Shown here piece after piece: positions 39,101 through 50,200 of a DNA stretch of 64,000 nucleotides. A program made the translations under genes and the position numbers. Every line of letters begins with the position of its first letter. Position 1 is the stretch's first letter. Source of the stretch: Eopsaltria australis (Eukaryota; Chordata; Aves; Passeriformes; Petroicidae). The DNA lies in contig JAVTVJ010000553.1 in the NCBI GenBank assembly GCA_034509425.1, positions 930,001 to 994,000 on the forward strand. Direction: 5' to 3'. Below the pieces are notes generated by a model. The model had not been told where the DNA came from, did not search any database, and worked only from the letters and a program-made list of their open reading frames with translations.

Positions 39101-42100
39101 GATGTCCCATGGCAGGGGTGGAACTGGATGAGATTTAAGGTCACTTCCCCCCCAAACCATTCTGGGATTCCATTAAACACCATTTTTCTTGAGTTTCTGA
39201 AACTCTTGACTCCTGTCTGAAGTAATCAGAGCAATTCTTTGGCAATGTGGAGTTCCTTGTCTCGCATTTAATTTCCTCAAACCCTGTGGCAACATCACCC
39301 CATTTCTCTGTTCCTGAACACCCCTGGGACACTCCAAACGCGTGTATTTGCAATTAGCAGTGATTAATTATCTCCTGACCACACTCAGCACCCCAGGGAC
39401 AGGCGCCAACCATGCCCTGGCAGTGAGGGTGACACCAAACCACACATGTCACTGTCCTGAGCTCCCTGGGAGCACCACGCAGCCGCAGCATCAACCACAG
39501 CAAGCAACAGGAAAAAATGGATGCAGACAGAGCAAAATAAAAGGCAAATCTCCTCTTTTTGGAGAGTGGATCTGTCTGAATGAATGGTTTGAATTCAGTG
39601 GAAATGGCTCCAAGAACACTCCTAAATAACATCACTGAGCTGGGAATTAATTAACTGACAGCAGACCATTAATTACCGTAGTTATAGGCTGGCTCCAGGT
39701 GAAAGTTTCAAGGTCCAGAATGTGCACGTGGTCATTCCACCCTCTAGGAAGGCCTGAATTCTTTCAGAAAAACCATAAAGAAGCAACAATTTTAACAAGA
39801 ACCGATTAAACATTAAAAGCTGAAACAGGACTGGCTTCCAGGGTTAACTTACCCAAAAAGAGGTTTCATCGAATTCAAACGTTCCACGTTGTTTCCCTTC
39901 AGGAAAGTAGCCATAGCCTCCAAAAAATATCAGCCTGGAGGAAAACATGGACAAGGGCTGTGAGAAATGCTGGCACATCTGCTATTGTAAATATAAATAC
40001 ATACATAAATATAGATATAAATATAGATATGAATGTAAATATAAATAAATATAAATGCTGTGCTCAGAAAACCAGGGAAGCTCCTTTGGTTTTCCAGGTG
40101 TGGGGCTCTGTTTGTTGCCTCACTGATTCTCCCACCCACACTAAAACCTCTGGAGCTGTTTTCCAGCCTCGGGCTCCCAAGTTTTGCTCCACTTCCAAAT
40201 TTTAGAAGCTGCCTGGTCACTGCTTTCCTGGACTTTAAATGGGAATTCTCTCCCAGATTTTATCTTTGGGGTTTGGTTTGTATTAGGAACTGGCATGGCT
40301 TTGCCAGGAATTCCTCCAGGATTAGGGAGTGACAGAAAGCAACCTGAAGCACCTCATTAAGCACTCACAAGTGCAGCCCTGCTCGGATTCACACCTGAAC
40401 TGATCCTATCAGGTGTGGTGATGATGAGCTCAGTCCCCACATCAAGGACCTGAAAAGCAGCACTGAGGGCAATTCCACAGAGCCACAGAGTATTCCCAGC
40501 TGGAAGGGACACACAGGGATTTTCCCACCTTTCCTGCGCCTCTGGAGCAAATCCCACACAAATACCCTGACAGGGATCTCTGTCCATGGAGAGGCCAAAG
40601 CAGCACAAGGGTTAAACTCTAAAATCATGGAATGGTTTGGGCTGGAAAGACCTTAAATCCCATCCAGTGCCACCCCTGCCATGGGCAGGGACACCTTCCA
40701 CTGTCCCAGGCTGCTCCAATCCCATCCAGCCTGGCCTTGGACACTTCCAGGGATCTGGGGGCAGCCACAGCTTCTCTTGGAATTCCATCCCAGCCCCTCC
40801 CCACCCTCAGAGGGAAGAATTCTCAATTCCCAATATCCCATCCATCCCTGCCCTCTGGCAGTGGGAAGCCATTCCCTGTGTCCTGTCCCTCCATGCCTTG
40901 TCCCCAGTCCCTCTCCAGCTCTCCTGGAGCCCCTTCAGGCCCTGCAAGGGGTTCTGAGCTCTCCCTGGAGCCTTCTCTTCTCCAGGTGAACATTCCCAAC
41001 CAGCCCCACAGTGACTGCAGGGAGGAGGAAGAGGAGGGAGAAGCCAAGAGAGAGCAGAGCCCTGCCTGGGGCCTCACCTGTTCTTGTACACCCACACCCC
41101 CAGCTTGTCCTTGGACGAGGGGGGCACCCCCTGGCACTCCACTCTCACCCACTGCAGCACTTTGTCCGTGGATCTGGAATTCAGCATGTAGAACTGGGAA
41201 AAGAAAGAGAGCTTTTAAACTCACAAAACAGCTCAAAGCTTGAATCTCCTGTTAAACTGGCAAATTTTAATTAACATGTGTTGGTATAGAAATGGTAATT
41301 AAGATAAAGTTCTTTTCCTAGCTGAAAACAAGAGCACTGACAATATTTGCAACAAAATATGGATTCACAAATCCTGACCTTTTTGCAGACTCAAACACTT
41401 TTTACACCACTCACAGGGTTATGGACATAGAGTTTCAGCATCCAAAAGCTGTTGTGGGATTACAGTGAAGGTGTGCACAGAGTACAATTGTCTTACAGCC
41501 AAAAAATGGTTAAAAAGTTTACAAAGTGATGTTTTTTACAGTGTTACCTCTTCTCTGTATTTATGTAATTGTACAGGAAGAGAACCAGCTGCTACACTCA
41601 CATAAAAGAACTGAAATGAAAGAATGCCACAGCAGGAAGGGAAGAAATCACACCTTACAAATGAGGTTTGTTTCAAACTGTCTGCAAAAACTCCATCAAA
41701 CTCCTTCTAGTTTATATTTACATATGAAATATATAATCTTACATTGAAATATATGAACTACATATTTATATAGGTCAAAACGAATTGAAACCACATTGCC
41801 AGAGTATCAGAAAATAGCAGTAATTACTTTTAATTGAAAGGGTGGTGATTGTTCAGTGATCTTGGAAGACTTTTCCAACCTAAATGATTTTGGGATTCTG
41901 GGATTATCAGAGACTCCAGAGAAGAGAAACATTTCAAGCCACCCCAGACCAGTTCCAGATCAGTTCCTGATATTATTCAGGCAACTCTGGCAATTCCCCT
42001 CTTCTAAAATCAGCAAACTCAGAGGCTGGGTCACAATCCAAGTGCTGGGGGGAATTGCACAAGGACAGAACCGATGCCAGCTCGGGCTGTTCCTGCAGAG

Positions 42101-43983
42101 CTCTGAAGCTTCCAGGGCACAATCCCCATGGGAAAGGAGGGGATAAAGGATGGGATAAAGGAATTCCTGACCTTGTTGGTGTTGCCCCGTGCGTGGTGCC
42201 CCCCGAAGAGATAAACCACTCTGTCCACACACACGGCACAGCTGCCAGACATGGAGGGGGGAACATCTCCCTCTGTCTTGCTCTTCTTCCTGCAAAAAAC
42301 AGGCTGGAATATTTCACCTGCTCACAGTGAGCATGGATGGGTTCGTTTGGAGCGTTTTAATTACAACAGCTCACTGTGGACATTCAAAGCTGTTCTTCCC
42401 ACCTTTTCAGGTGTAACAATTCACAAAACTACCCTGTTATGATGGAGGGGTGGGGAAAAGGCAGTTTAATTAATACATGGGGTTTTTTAGAGGGTTGGAA
42501 TCCCTTCTGCCCAGCTCAGGAGCTTGGAATGCTCAGAATCCTCAGGCAAAGAGGATTCACTGGTGTCAACTGCAGGTTTCCACTTTGCTCCTGGATTTTT
42601 CCTGTTTGTAAACACCATAACCACAGAGAGGAGATTCCAGCCCGGGCCCAAGGTTGTCCCTGACCCCAGGGCTGAAATCCCACTTCCTGCAAAGCACTGA
42701 GAAGCTTCCTTGCCTTCATCAGCCTTTAAAAACAACTCCTGAAAAGGCCCAAAAACTCAACAGGAATTCCCTGACCACCACTGGAACCCAAAGAGGTCCA
42801 AACACAATTTCCAGCTGCTCTCTCCCATCCCAGGAATCCCAAAACACCTCACACTGGGGATCACACACTCCCATGCAGGCTGCCTCTCCTACTTCATCCT
42901 GGGGAAACATTGAATGTTTTCACAGAAGAAAACATCAAACCTGAAATATTTCACACATTTTTTATAAGTAGGAACAAAGAGATCAGGGAATTCTCTCCCT
43001 GCTCAGCCCCTCAGCGTGCTTTCCACACCAATTTAAGGATTTATCTAATTTTCCCCCCAGATTAATGGTTTACTGTACCATCTTCCAGTTTCCATGTTGT
43101 AGATCCATATTTCATCCCTGGGCAGGTAGAAGTCGTAAAATCCCCGGACTTGGGCATTCTGCAGGACAGGGCAGAGAAGGAAAAGCAGGGTTAGAAGGAT
43201 GTTGGACACATGGAATTACAGACTCCTGGGAATGTTCACACCCCCTCTGGGACCTGATCACAGCAGGAGCAGTGCCTGTACTTCCCACACTCCTGTGCCT
43301 CCCACCTGCACGGAGAGCAGCAATCAGCCTAATTCAGCACCTGCTGGGGACAATCAGCTCCCAGCAGAGCCAGACGGGGGTAAAGGGAAGTTAAATCTCT
43401 GTTTTATAGCCCAAGCCAGGGAGCAGAAACGAGCCAGAAGTTCCTTTTAATTCCCCCACCTCCTCCATGACAGGAGTTTATTTACTGAGCTCGCTGACAA
43501 TGATCTTGTCACTAAAATGATTTTGTGGTGCCGCAGCACAAGCACCCCCCAGTGTGACAACAACCACCCAAAATCCAGTTGTGCAAACAAAACCACCACT
43601 CCCAGGGCGCACAATTCCAATCAGACAATACTCCCTTCCCCCTCTGCCAAAGGCAAACAACACCCCAAAAAAAACCCGCGTTATCTGCCAAGGCTTAACA
43701 CCCGTGATTTATTTCAACGTTGCAAAACGCCACGTTACAAATTGTTCACTGGTCGGGGGAGGAATGATTTCCCAGCGTGACTCCCGGATGGAAGGGACAC
43801 AGTTCCCAGCGCGGTGGGTGGCTGTACCTTGTATCCTCCCCAGACGTACATGCAGCGCCCGTCGGTGACGGCCACGTGCCCGCTGCGCTCCGCGGGGCTG
43901 TCGTTCTCCAGCTGCTCAAAGCCCTCCTCGGCCGGCGCCGGCAGCTCCTCGTCCGCCGGCAGCTCCTCGTTCTCATCGGCCAT
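36134..43983 (-). CDS. KLHDC2: KLHDC2, Kelch-domain C-degron receptor of CUL2 ligase, 13 coding exons
   Basis: KLHDC2 is the substrate receptor of a cullin-2 RING ligase and binds C-terminal Gly-Gly degrons through its Kelch propeller. Exons in transcript order: 43828-43983, 43079-43158, 42172-42289, 41078-41193, 39853-39934, 39677-39760, 38678-38758, 38511-38569, 38240-38349, 37736-37808, 37013-37100, 36634-36686, 36134-36257. All phases agree and give 407 residues (human 406). Seen: acidic N terminus (MADENEELPADEELPAPAEE), Kelch blades with repeated GG doublets (YVWGGYK, YLFGGHHARGNTN, IFFGGYGYFP, YVFGGRYR, FLFGGFTTD, IIFGGCANN), then a BC-box-like SLVRLCLEAV and the tail SNNTSGS, whose glycine-serine end mimics a degron in the human protein's self-assembly. 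The start ATG lies 11 nt after a good acceptor (TGTGTGTGCAG), so the 5' UTR is spliced. The donor of exon 8 (GTGGGT) is weak. Paralogue of adjacent KLHDC1. Confidence 0.97.
36399..36580 (-). repeat. CR1 3' fragment in KLHDC2 intron 12
   Basis: Reverse-oriented tail beginning AGAATCACAGGATGGCTGAG. Confidence 0.85.
36770..36875 (-). repeat. CR1 3' fragment in KLHDC2 intron 11
   Basis: Begins CCATGGAATCACAGAATTT and includes GGTTTGGGCTGGAAGGAGC. Confidence 0.85.
37457..37535 (+). repeat. 20-bp tandem repeat x 4 in KLHDC2 intron 10
   Basis: Four imperfect units of ATCAAACCCTAAATCCCAGG type. The CCCTAAA core resembles a telomere motif but the period is 20. Confidence 0.85.
39050..39172 (+). repeat. 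CR1 3' fragment in KLHDC2 intron 6
   Basis: Forward tail with AAGGCCAGGCTGGACAGGGC and ACCATTCTGGGATTCC. Confidence 0.9.
39988..40057. repeat. AT-rich microsatellite in KLHDC2 intron 4
   Basis: ATATAAAT/ATAGATAT-type units for ~70 bp, about 50 bp upstream (in transcript direction) of the exon 5 acceptor. Confidence 0.85.
40476..40570 (-). repeat. Probable diverged CR1 tail
   Basis: CACAGAGTATTCCCAGCTGG followed by AAGGGACACACAGGG resembles a decayed reverse CR1 end. Confidence 0.45.
40624..40988 (-). repeat. CR1 3' fragment (~365 bp), KLHDC2 intron 4
   Basis: Long reverse CR1 from TGGAATGGTTTGGGCTGG to CTCTTCTCCAGGTGAACATT. Confidence 0.92.
41837..41906 (+). repeat. CR1 terminal fragment, KLHDC2 intron 3
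   Basis: Forward end only: GATCTTGGAAGACTTTTCC and ATTTTGGGATTCTGGGATT. Confidence 0.7.
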
Positions 43984-44261
43984 CTCGGGACGTGCTGCAC
44001 ACACAGGGAATTCCCTCAGCTGGATCACCGATCCCTGCCCAGACACCCCAACAATCCTACCCTGAGAGCATTGTCCCAACGCTCCTGGAGCTGTGGCAGC
44101 CTCGGGGCCGTGCCCATGCCCTGGGGAGCTCTCCCAGCGCTTATTCCACCCTCTGGGGGAGGAACCTTTCCCTGATATCCAACCTGACCCTTCCCTGGCA
44201 CAGTGTGGGGCTTGGAAAAACAGAGGGGAAAACCAGGAGGAACTACACATTGTTGGAGACA

Positions 44262-44395
44262 AGAAAGTTCCAGGTGGGGATTTCTCAGTGGTGCGTGATT
44301 TGTAACAGTTTCAGTTGCCAATGTGAGTCAAAGTCTCTTAAAAAAAAAAAAAAGTAAAAGCTTATCTATGAATACTTTAATTGATTTGCCCAGAG
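44262..44395 (+). repeat. Interspersed repeat joined to a CR1 tail (copy 1)
   Basis: Contains CAGGTGGGGATTTCTCAGTG, GTTTCAGTTGCCAATGTGAG, a poly(A) and ACTTTAATTGATTTGCCCAG, running straight into a CR1 tail. Matched by 47978-48208. Its family was not recognised. Confidence 0.6.
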
Positions 44396-44524
44396 AAGCT
44401 GTATCTGCCCCTGGATCCCTGAAAGAGCCCAAGGCCAGGCTGGAGCACCCTGGGATAGTCCAAGGTGTCCCTGCCCATGACAGGATGAGCATTAAGGTCC
44501 CTTCCAACCCAAATCATTCCACGA

Positions 44525-44527
<3 letters not shown>
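44390..44527 (+). repeat. CR1 3' tail in KLHDC2 5'-UTR intron
   Basis: Forward CR1 tail, AGAAGCTGTATCTGCCCC to CCAAATCATTCCACGATG, ending at the A56 run. Confidence 0.9.

Positions 44528-44583
<56 letters not shown>
44528..44583 (+). repeat. Poly(A) run of 56
   Basis: Fifty-six consecutive A directly after a CR1 3' end. CR1 elements normally end in an octamer repeat and not in poly(A). Confidence 0.95.
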
Positions 44584-44586
<3 letters not shown>

Positions 44587-44954
44587 ATCCACAGAGGAAA
44601 AAATTTGATGGCTTTGCCTACAAGAGGAGCAAGTCCTGGAGCTTTACAGTGTCCCCTACACAAACCTTCCCATGCAGCACAATGTCACCTATCCCACACG
44701 AAACTCCCCAGAACCAATGTCCCTGCAGACGGCAAACCCCAGACTGTGCTGGGAACACACAAACCCACAGCTCAGGGAAGCCAAATAACCCAGTTCTGTG
44801 CACCCAAATCCAGGGAACAGGACCCGAGCGGGACAATCACACCCTGCACGCCAGGGTTGGATATTCCGGCTCTGATATTCCCCTACATCGCTCCCGAGGG
44901 GTTTTTGCTGTTTAATTTTAATCACTCCCACGGCGGAGACGCTGCACCACCTTC

Positions 44955-44967
44955 GGGGGGGGGGGGG
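44955..44967 (+). repeat. G13 homopolymer
   Basis: Thirteen consecutive G; a likely length-variable site. Confidence 0.95.
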
Positions 44968-45081
44968 AGTTATCTGCGAGCTTTAATTACGATTCCTAAT
45001 TTAGATTAGCAAGCCTTGCCCACAGCTCCGTGAAACCTGCCCGCTTCGAGCTAGCGGTGTTTTCACCGCCTCGGAGAAACA

Positions 45082-45132
45082 ACACACATATAATATTATA
45101 TATAATATATATTATATATTATATATATGTGT
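45082..45132. repeat. AT-rich palindromic hairpin
   Basis: ACACACATATA at the left and TATATATGTGT at the right flank an almost pure AT core, able to form a cruciform ~300 bp from the KLHDC2 CpG island core. Confidence 0.8.
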
Positions 45133-45169
45133 AGCGTTACATTGTTCATTTTACCCCTCAGACACGCTG

Positions 45170-45610
45170 GGCCGTGTCCCCTCAGCCATTTCCCCCTCAG
45201 CCCCAGAGCCCAGCGCGCTCTGCCCGCCCCCCTCACACACCGCGGCGAGCAGGGGGGGGCTCCTCACGGCTCCTTCTTCTGTCGCGACATGCCCGAGCTC
45301 AGGGCGGGCCTGGCGGCTCGGGGGGCTCCTCACGACACGCTCAACTGTCGCGACATCGCGCCCGCAGCGCCGTTACCGGCCCGGCCCGGCCCGAGCCCGC
45401 CCCGCGTCCCTCAGAGCCCTCAGAGCCCCCCGGGCCCGTCCCGCTCCTACCGCGGCCCCGGCGCTGCCGCTCCGCCGTCCCTCCCTCAGCTCAGCCTCAG
45501 CCCCAGCCCCAGCCCCAGCCGCGGCCGCGCCGCAACATCCGCCGGGCGGGCGGCACCTTCCGGCAGCGCCGCGCAGGCGCGGCCACCCCAAAAACCCCAA
45601 ATTCGCCCCG
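45170..45610 (-). promoter_or_regulatory. KLHDC2 CpG island, probable promoter and 5'-UTR exon
   Basis: CpG-dense block 1.2-1.6 kb upstream of the KLHDC2 ATG. A donor GCCGCG|GTAGGA (minus strand, GTAGGA = plus 45446-45451) can pair with the acceptor next to the ATG exon, giving a noncoding first exon upstream of 45451. It contains two TGTCGCGACA palindromes (45280-45289, 45346-45355) in a 66-bp spaced duplication. Confidence 0.6.
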
Positions 45611-46320
45611 AAATTCACCCTGGGGGCAACTGAACCGCCCCAGGATTAACGCTGGGGGCATCTGAACCACCCCCAAATTAACCCTGGGGGCATCCCGCAC
45701 ACCGCAATTTGCCCCAGAAGTCACCCTGAGGGCACATGAACCGCCCCAAAATTAACCCTTGGGGCACTCGGACGCTCCAACATTAACCCTAGGGCACCTG
45801 AACTACCCCAGAATTCACCCTGGGGGCACCCCGTACCCCGAAATTCACCCCAGAATTCACCCTGAGGGTACCTGAACCACCCAAAACTAACCCTGGGATC
45901 ATTTGAGCATCCCAAAATTAACCCTGGGGGCATCCGGGCACCCCAAAATTCACCCTGGGGGCATCCGGGCACCCCAAAATTCACCCTGAGGGTACCTGAA
46001 CCAGCCCAAAATTCACCCTGGGCGCATCTGAATAACCCAAAATGCACACTGGGGTCACCTGAATCACCCCAAAATTAACCTTGAGAGCACTTGAACCCCC
46101 CCAGATTAACATTGAGGGCACCTGAACTCCCCAAAAGTGACATTAAGAAAATCTGAATCCCCCACAAAAATAACCATGAAGGCACCTGAAGCCCCCAAAT
46201 TCACACTGGGAGCACTTGAGCCACTCCCAAATTCTCATCAGGGACTCCTGATCAACCCCAAAATTAAACTTGGGGGCACCTGAACCCACCAAAATCAAAC
46301 CTTGGGGCTCAGTGGGGCAT
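45592..46320 (-). repeat. ~31-bp minisatellite, about 22 units, between KLHDC2 and KLHDC1
   Basis: Units of ~31 bp on the plus strand of the form CCTGGGGGCATCTGAACC + CCCCAAAATTCA. Two adjacent units around 45912-45975 are identical over most of their length, while units toward 46,320 are more diverged. The period is not a multiple of three, so the repeat-bearing ORFs on either strand are not genes. Confidence 0.93.
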
Positions 46321-46489
46321 CCAAACTCCCCCTCTCCAAAAAAAGAGGGGAGATCAAATAAAATGAGGCTGTTCAAACACCCAGTCACAAAACTTCCTTT
46401 GTGATACAAATCTGCTCCCAAACCTCTTTTCCCCAAATAATTCGTTTTTACAGATTGTAAAAACATCAAAAACTTGTCCAAAAATGCCT

Positions 46490-47256
46490 CTTGATTCAAC
46501 TCTCTATAAAATTTTAATGACTGTGCTCCTGTTAACTAAATATCTGAAACAGAAAAATAACCAGTACTACATTTGCTTTTTTTTTTTAAACAATAAATAA
46601 GCAACTTTGTTGTTTTGTTTCCTTTAACAAGAATGAAATATAAACTTTGCACATCCAAAATACAATATACAACTTATTTCCAAAAGGACTTCCTGATGAC
46701 AGAAACAGTAAAACCAGGTGATGAACTCAAGTTTTTTCCTATAGAGACCAGGTGATGTTTGCTCCTTGCAGCTTTTTTCTTCCAAGTTCCACAATTCCCT
46801 GATGGATTTTCCTACTTGGAGCGTGAGGTGTGGAGCTCCACGGTCGGATTTTGGTCAGAGGCTGCTGGAATCAAGATTTGGTGGTGGTAAATTTGTTACC
46901 TTTAAGACTGACAAAGTGTGAATGTCCCCAAGAGTTGAATTTATCATTTTGGGAAGGCTGATGGGGTAAGGCCAAGGAGGAGTTTTAGACTTTAAACCAT
47001 GTTTTTATCCAGCTGAAATGGATCGTGTCCCCTTCCAAAAGAACAAAAGGTTGTGTGGGCTGTGTGGCCAAGGCCACGACAGCAGAGGTGAACAATTCTC
47101 TAGAAATGAGGTTCTATCAGTTTTCCATAACGCAGGAAACTCCCATAAAAAGGATTTGCTGTCAAACTTCACTTAGAAACCCAGCTGAACACAGAGCTGC
47201 CGTGGAACAGCAGCAAAGTCCACGAACAAACCACTCTGAGGTGTCCCAGCCCTGCT
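46490..47256 (-). other. KLHDC1: KLHDC1 3' untranslated region (inferred)
   Basis: AT-rich, repeat-poor segment after the KLHDC1 stop. The only near-canonical signal on the minus strand is ATTAAA (TTTAAT at 46513-46518), which would end the transcript near 46,490. Confidence 0.5.
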
Positions 47257-50200
47257 TCATGTGGAGTGCAGCTGGTTTTGTCTCTCAGTCTCAGCTTTCC
47301 TCTCCTGCCTGTGGGTCATGGCAGCCCAAAAAGTGATTTTTTTCAGCACTTCCTGCAGGAGTTTGGATGGCAAGCAGGGAATTTGGTTCTCCAGGAGGGC
47401 TGCGTTCTTCCCAATGCAGTCAAGACAAAGCCTGAGGAAGGGAAACAGGAAAAAGGAAAAAAAAAATGAAGTAAATGGTTTATATCCTAGCAGATGATGT
47501 GCATTAATTACAGGTGTTAATTACAGGGTGCATATAATTACACAGAACCAGTGATTAAACTGCTGAGCAGCATCACACACTGAAGTATTTCCTGAGGAGG
47601 TAATTGGATATTTTACCCAAATTTCTGCAGGAGCACGTGGCTAAAACAACATCTGGGATGGTGGGAGGTGTCCCTGCCCATGGAACACGATGGGATTTAA
47701 GGTCCCTCCCAGCCCAAACCGTTCTGGGATTCTGGGATTCCTAAGTGCAACTCACCTGAGCAGGGAATAAGGCTGAGTCTGAAATATCAACAAGTCACTG
47801 CAGTGACCCTGACCAAGAGAAAAAAAGAACCATTAGAATGGCAAACAGCTTCTCTATCTTAGCTATTTTCCACATTAATGTCATATTTTTTACCACATGC
47901 AGGATCTAGAAGTGATTATACCAGACCAACTATTTGCAAGGAATCTGCATTACAAATTCCTTTTTGTTCTGTTGGTCAGGAAAGCCTCAGGTGGGGATTC
48001 CTCAGTGGAATCAGTGCTGTGTAAATTGTAATTATTTAATTTAAAATCTGTAGTGTGTAAATTACAATAATTTCCTCAGTGGTGTGTAATTTATAATGGT
48101 TTCAAGTTACCAACCTGAGCCAAGGTCTCAATCTGTTTGGGATTTTTTTTTTCAATTAAAATCCTATATAAAAATATATTTATTAATTGATTTGCTCAGA
48201 GGTTTCAGACTCCCCGTCCCTGGAAATGTTCCAGGCCAGGTTGGACAGGGCTTGGAGCACCCTGAGATTATGGGAGGTGTCCTTGCCCGTGGCAGAGGGT
48301 GGATTAGATGGACTTTAATGTCCCTCCCAAATCAGAGCATTCCATGATTTTATATCAGTTATAATTATCCCAGAGATGGGATTTTTTGTTCAGTTCACTG
48401 ACCGTGTCCATAAAAAGCAAATCATCTTTGCTGCCCCCAAACACCATCACTTCTCCCTCCTGGCCAAGGCAGGCTGTGTGCCACAACCTGGAAATCAAAC
48501 CAGAAACACAGTGAGTGCCCAAGAAATGAGGACCTGGGTGTTAGCAGCAAGACAAAGCCTTTATTTCAGAGGTAAAAAATAACACCTTAAAATATATTCT
48601 TGTTTAATAATAGAAGAGGAGAGAGCAATGTGACTCCCTACCTCATGAGAGTTATTTTCACACAGACCAATAAATGTTGTCATTATTTGACTCTCCTGTA
48701 CTCTGGGCACATAAACTTTGCCTTATTTATCACCACAGTGGAAAATTTTTTGGCAACTGTACAAACCAAGCTTTGTGCCAAGCTTTTCCTTTTGCAATTT
48801 TCCACTTTTCTTTGGCTCAGGAGTACAATTTTCTCGTGGCTTTCAGCCTTGGGGGAGCTCTCAGTGCTGACACCTGGATCTCCAGATATCCTGTTCCAGT
48901 CTCACACTTCCCCCAGAGATTCCTGGGATCACTTTCTGAGTCAGTAACTTGCATCACATCAAGGGAGTTTTATGATAAAGATCCCACAAAAGCAAAACCT
49001 GACTTTATAATCTTGATTTCACAAAGATCCTGCCCCTTCAGCAGCCACCCCTTGGTGGGGATTTATTTTTCATGATCAGATTTTTCTGGTCTGTCACCGC
49101 TGCTGAACCGAAATAAAAAGCACCACTGAAGTTTCATGCAAAAAATAAACGTCCCCATTTTTCTTTCTGCATTCACATCAGTCCTTAGGAGGTTCCTCAC
49201 CTTTTCCCTTCCTCATTCCTGTGGACAGATCTGTCTCTGCCTGATCTGCATTAGGGAAACTCTGGGCTTGGTCACGGAGAACACGGGGCAGCCTTTCCTG
49301 CCTTGACTCTGGTGACATCCTAGCTCAGCTCGCTGAAAACCTGAAGCTTTTCCTACTGCCTGAGAGTTCCTGTCCTCCCATGGGCTGCTCTAACTTATCA
49401 CCTAAACATTCTAACAAAGCATGTTATTGAGATCCAGCCACAGCAACAGCATCACACGGGAATGAAAACATTGGGAATCCACGAGTTAAACAGTTTGTTC
49501 TCTATTCAAACCCAGCATGCAAAACTTTGGCTGAAGTGCAACTGATGGACAGAGAGAGGAACAGTTTTTTCTACCAATTCAGGATCACCTGAGAAGGCAA
49601 TTTTTTAGAAATTACTACAACTGGAAATTATTCTCTGCAGAATATATAGGGAGGGAATCAGTTGCAGAAGCATCAGAAAAAGACACTAATGAGTTTTATC
49701 ACAAAGTAAGAGAAATATATAAAAGAAGTACACATGTATGTATTACTGCCCTGCATTTTAAGTTGTAAGAGCAATTTGAACTGATTTAAACCTTTTCCAG
49801 GTGCAGTAAATACAATTATGGCTCAAGTAATTAACCAGTTCAATGACAGACAGGTTTTTGGTGTGGCTCCTTTCATCCACATTTCCAGGAGCCATCCCAA
49901 AGCCACATCCCTGTGTCACCTGCTCCAGGTGACCCTGCCTTGGCAGGGGATGGCACTGGGGCATCTCCAGAGGGCCCTTCCAGCCCTGAGATTCCTGCAA
50001 AAGGTCCATGAGGTTTTGGGGTTTGGTTGAAGGAGAGGAGGTCCTTTAGTTCTATAAAGATTTAAGTCAATGAAAGGTCTTCAGCCCCACAACCCAAATC
50101 CCAAAATCTCCTGGAGCTGCCTGGAAAGCACCTGGGAGGCTCAGGATCCCTGATCCTCCCAGGCAGAGCAGGCACAGAGGTGATTCCAGCTGAGCTGCTG

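Noticed and set aside
45721..46047. Repeat-containing ORF with CPQGEFW-like motifs
   Set aside because: A 31-bp minisatellite read in shifting frames. The unit is not a multiple of three, and no splice or start context supports it.
45592..46320. CRISPR-like repeat array
   Set aside because: Units are contiguous with no distinct spacers, diverge gradually and lie in a vertebrate genome: a minisatellite.
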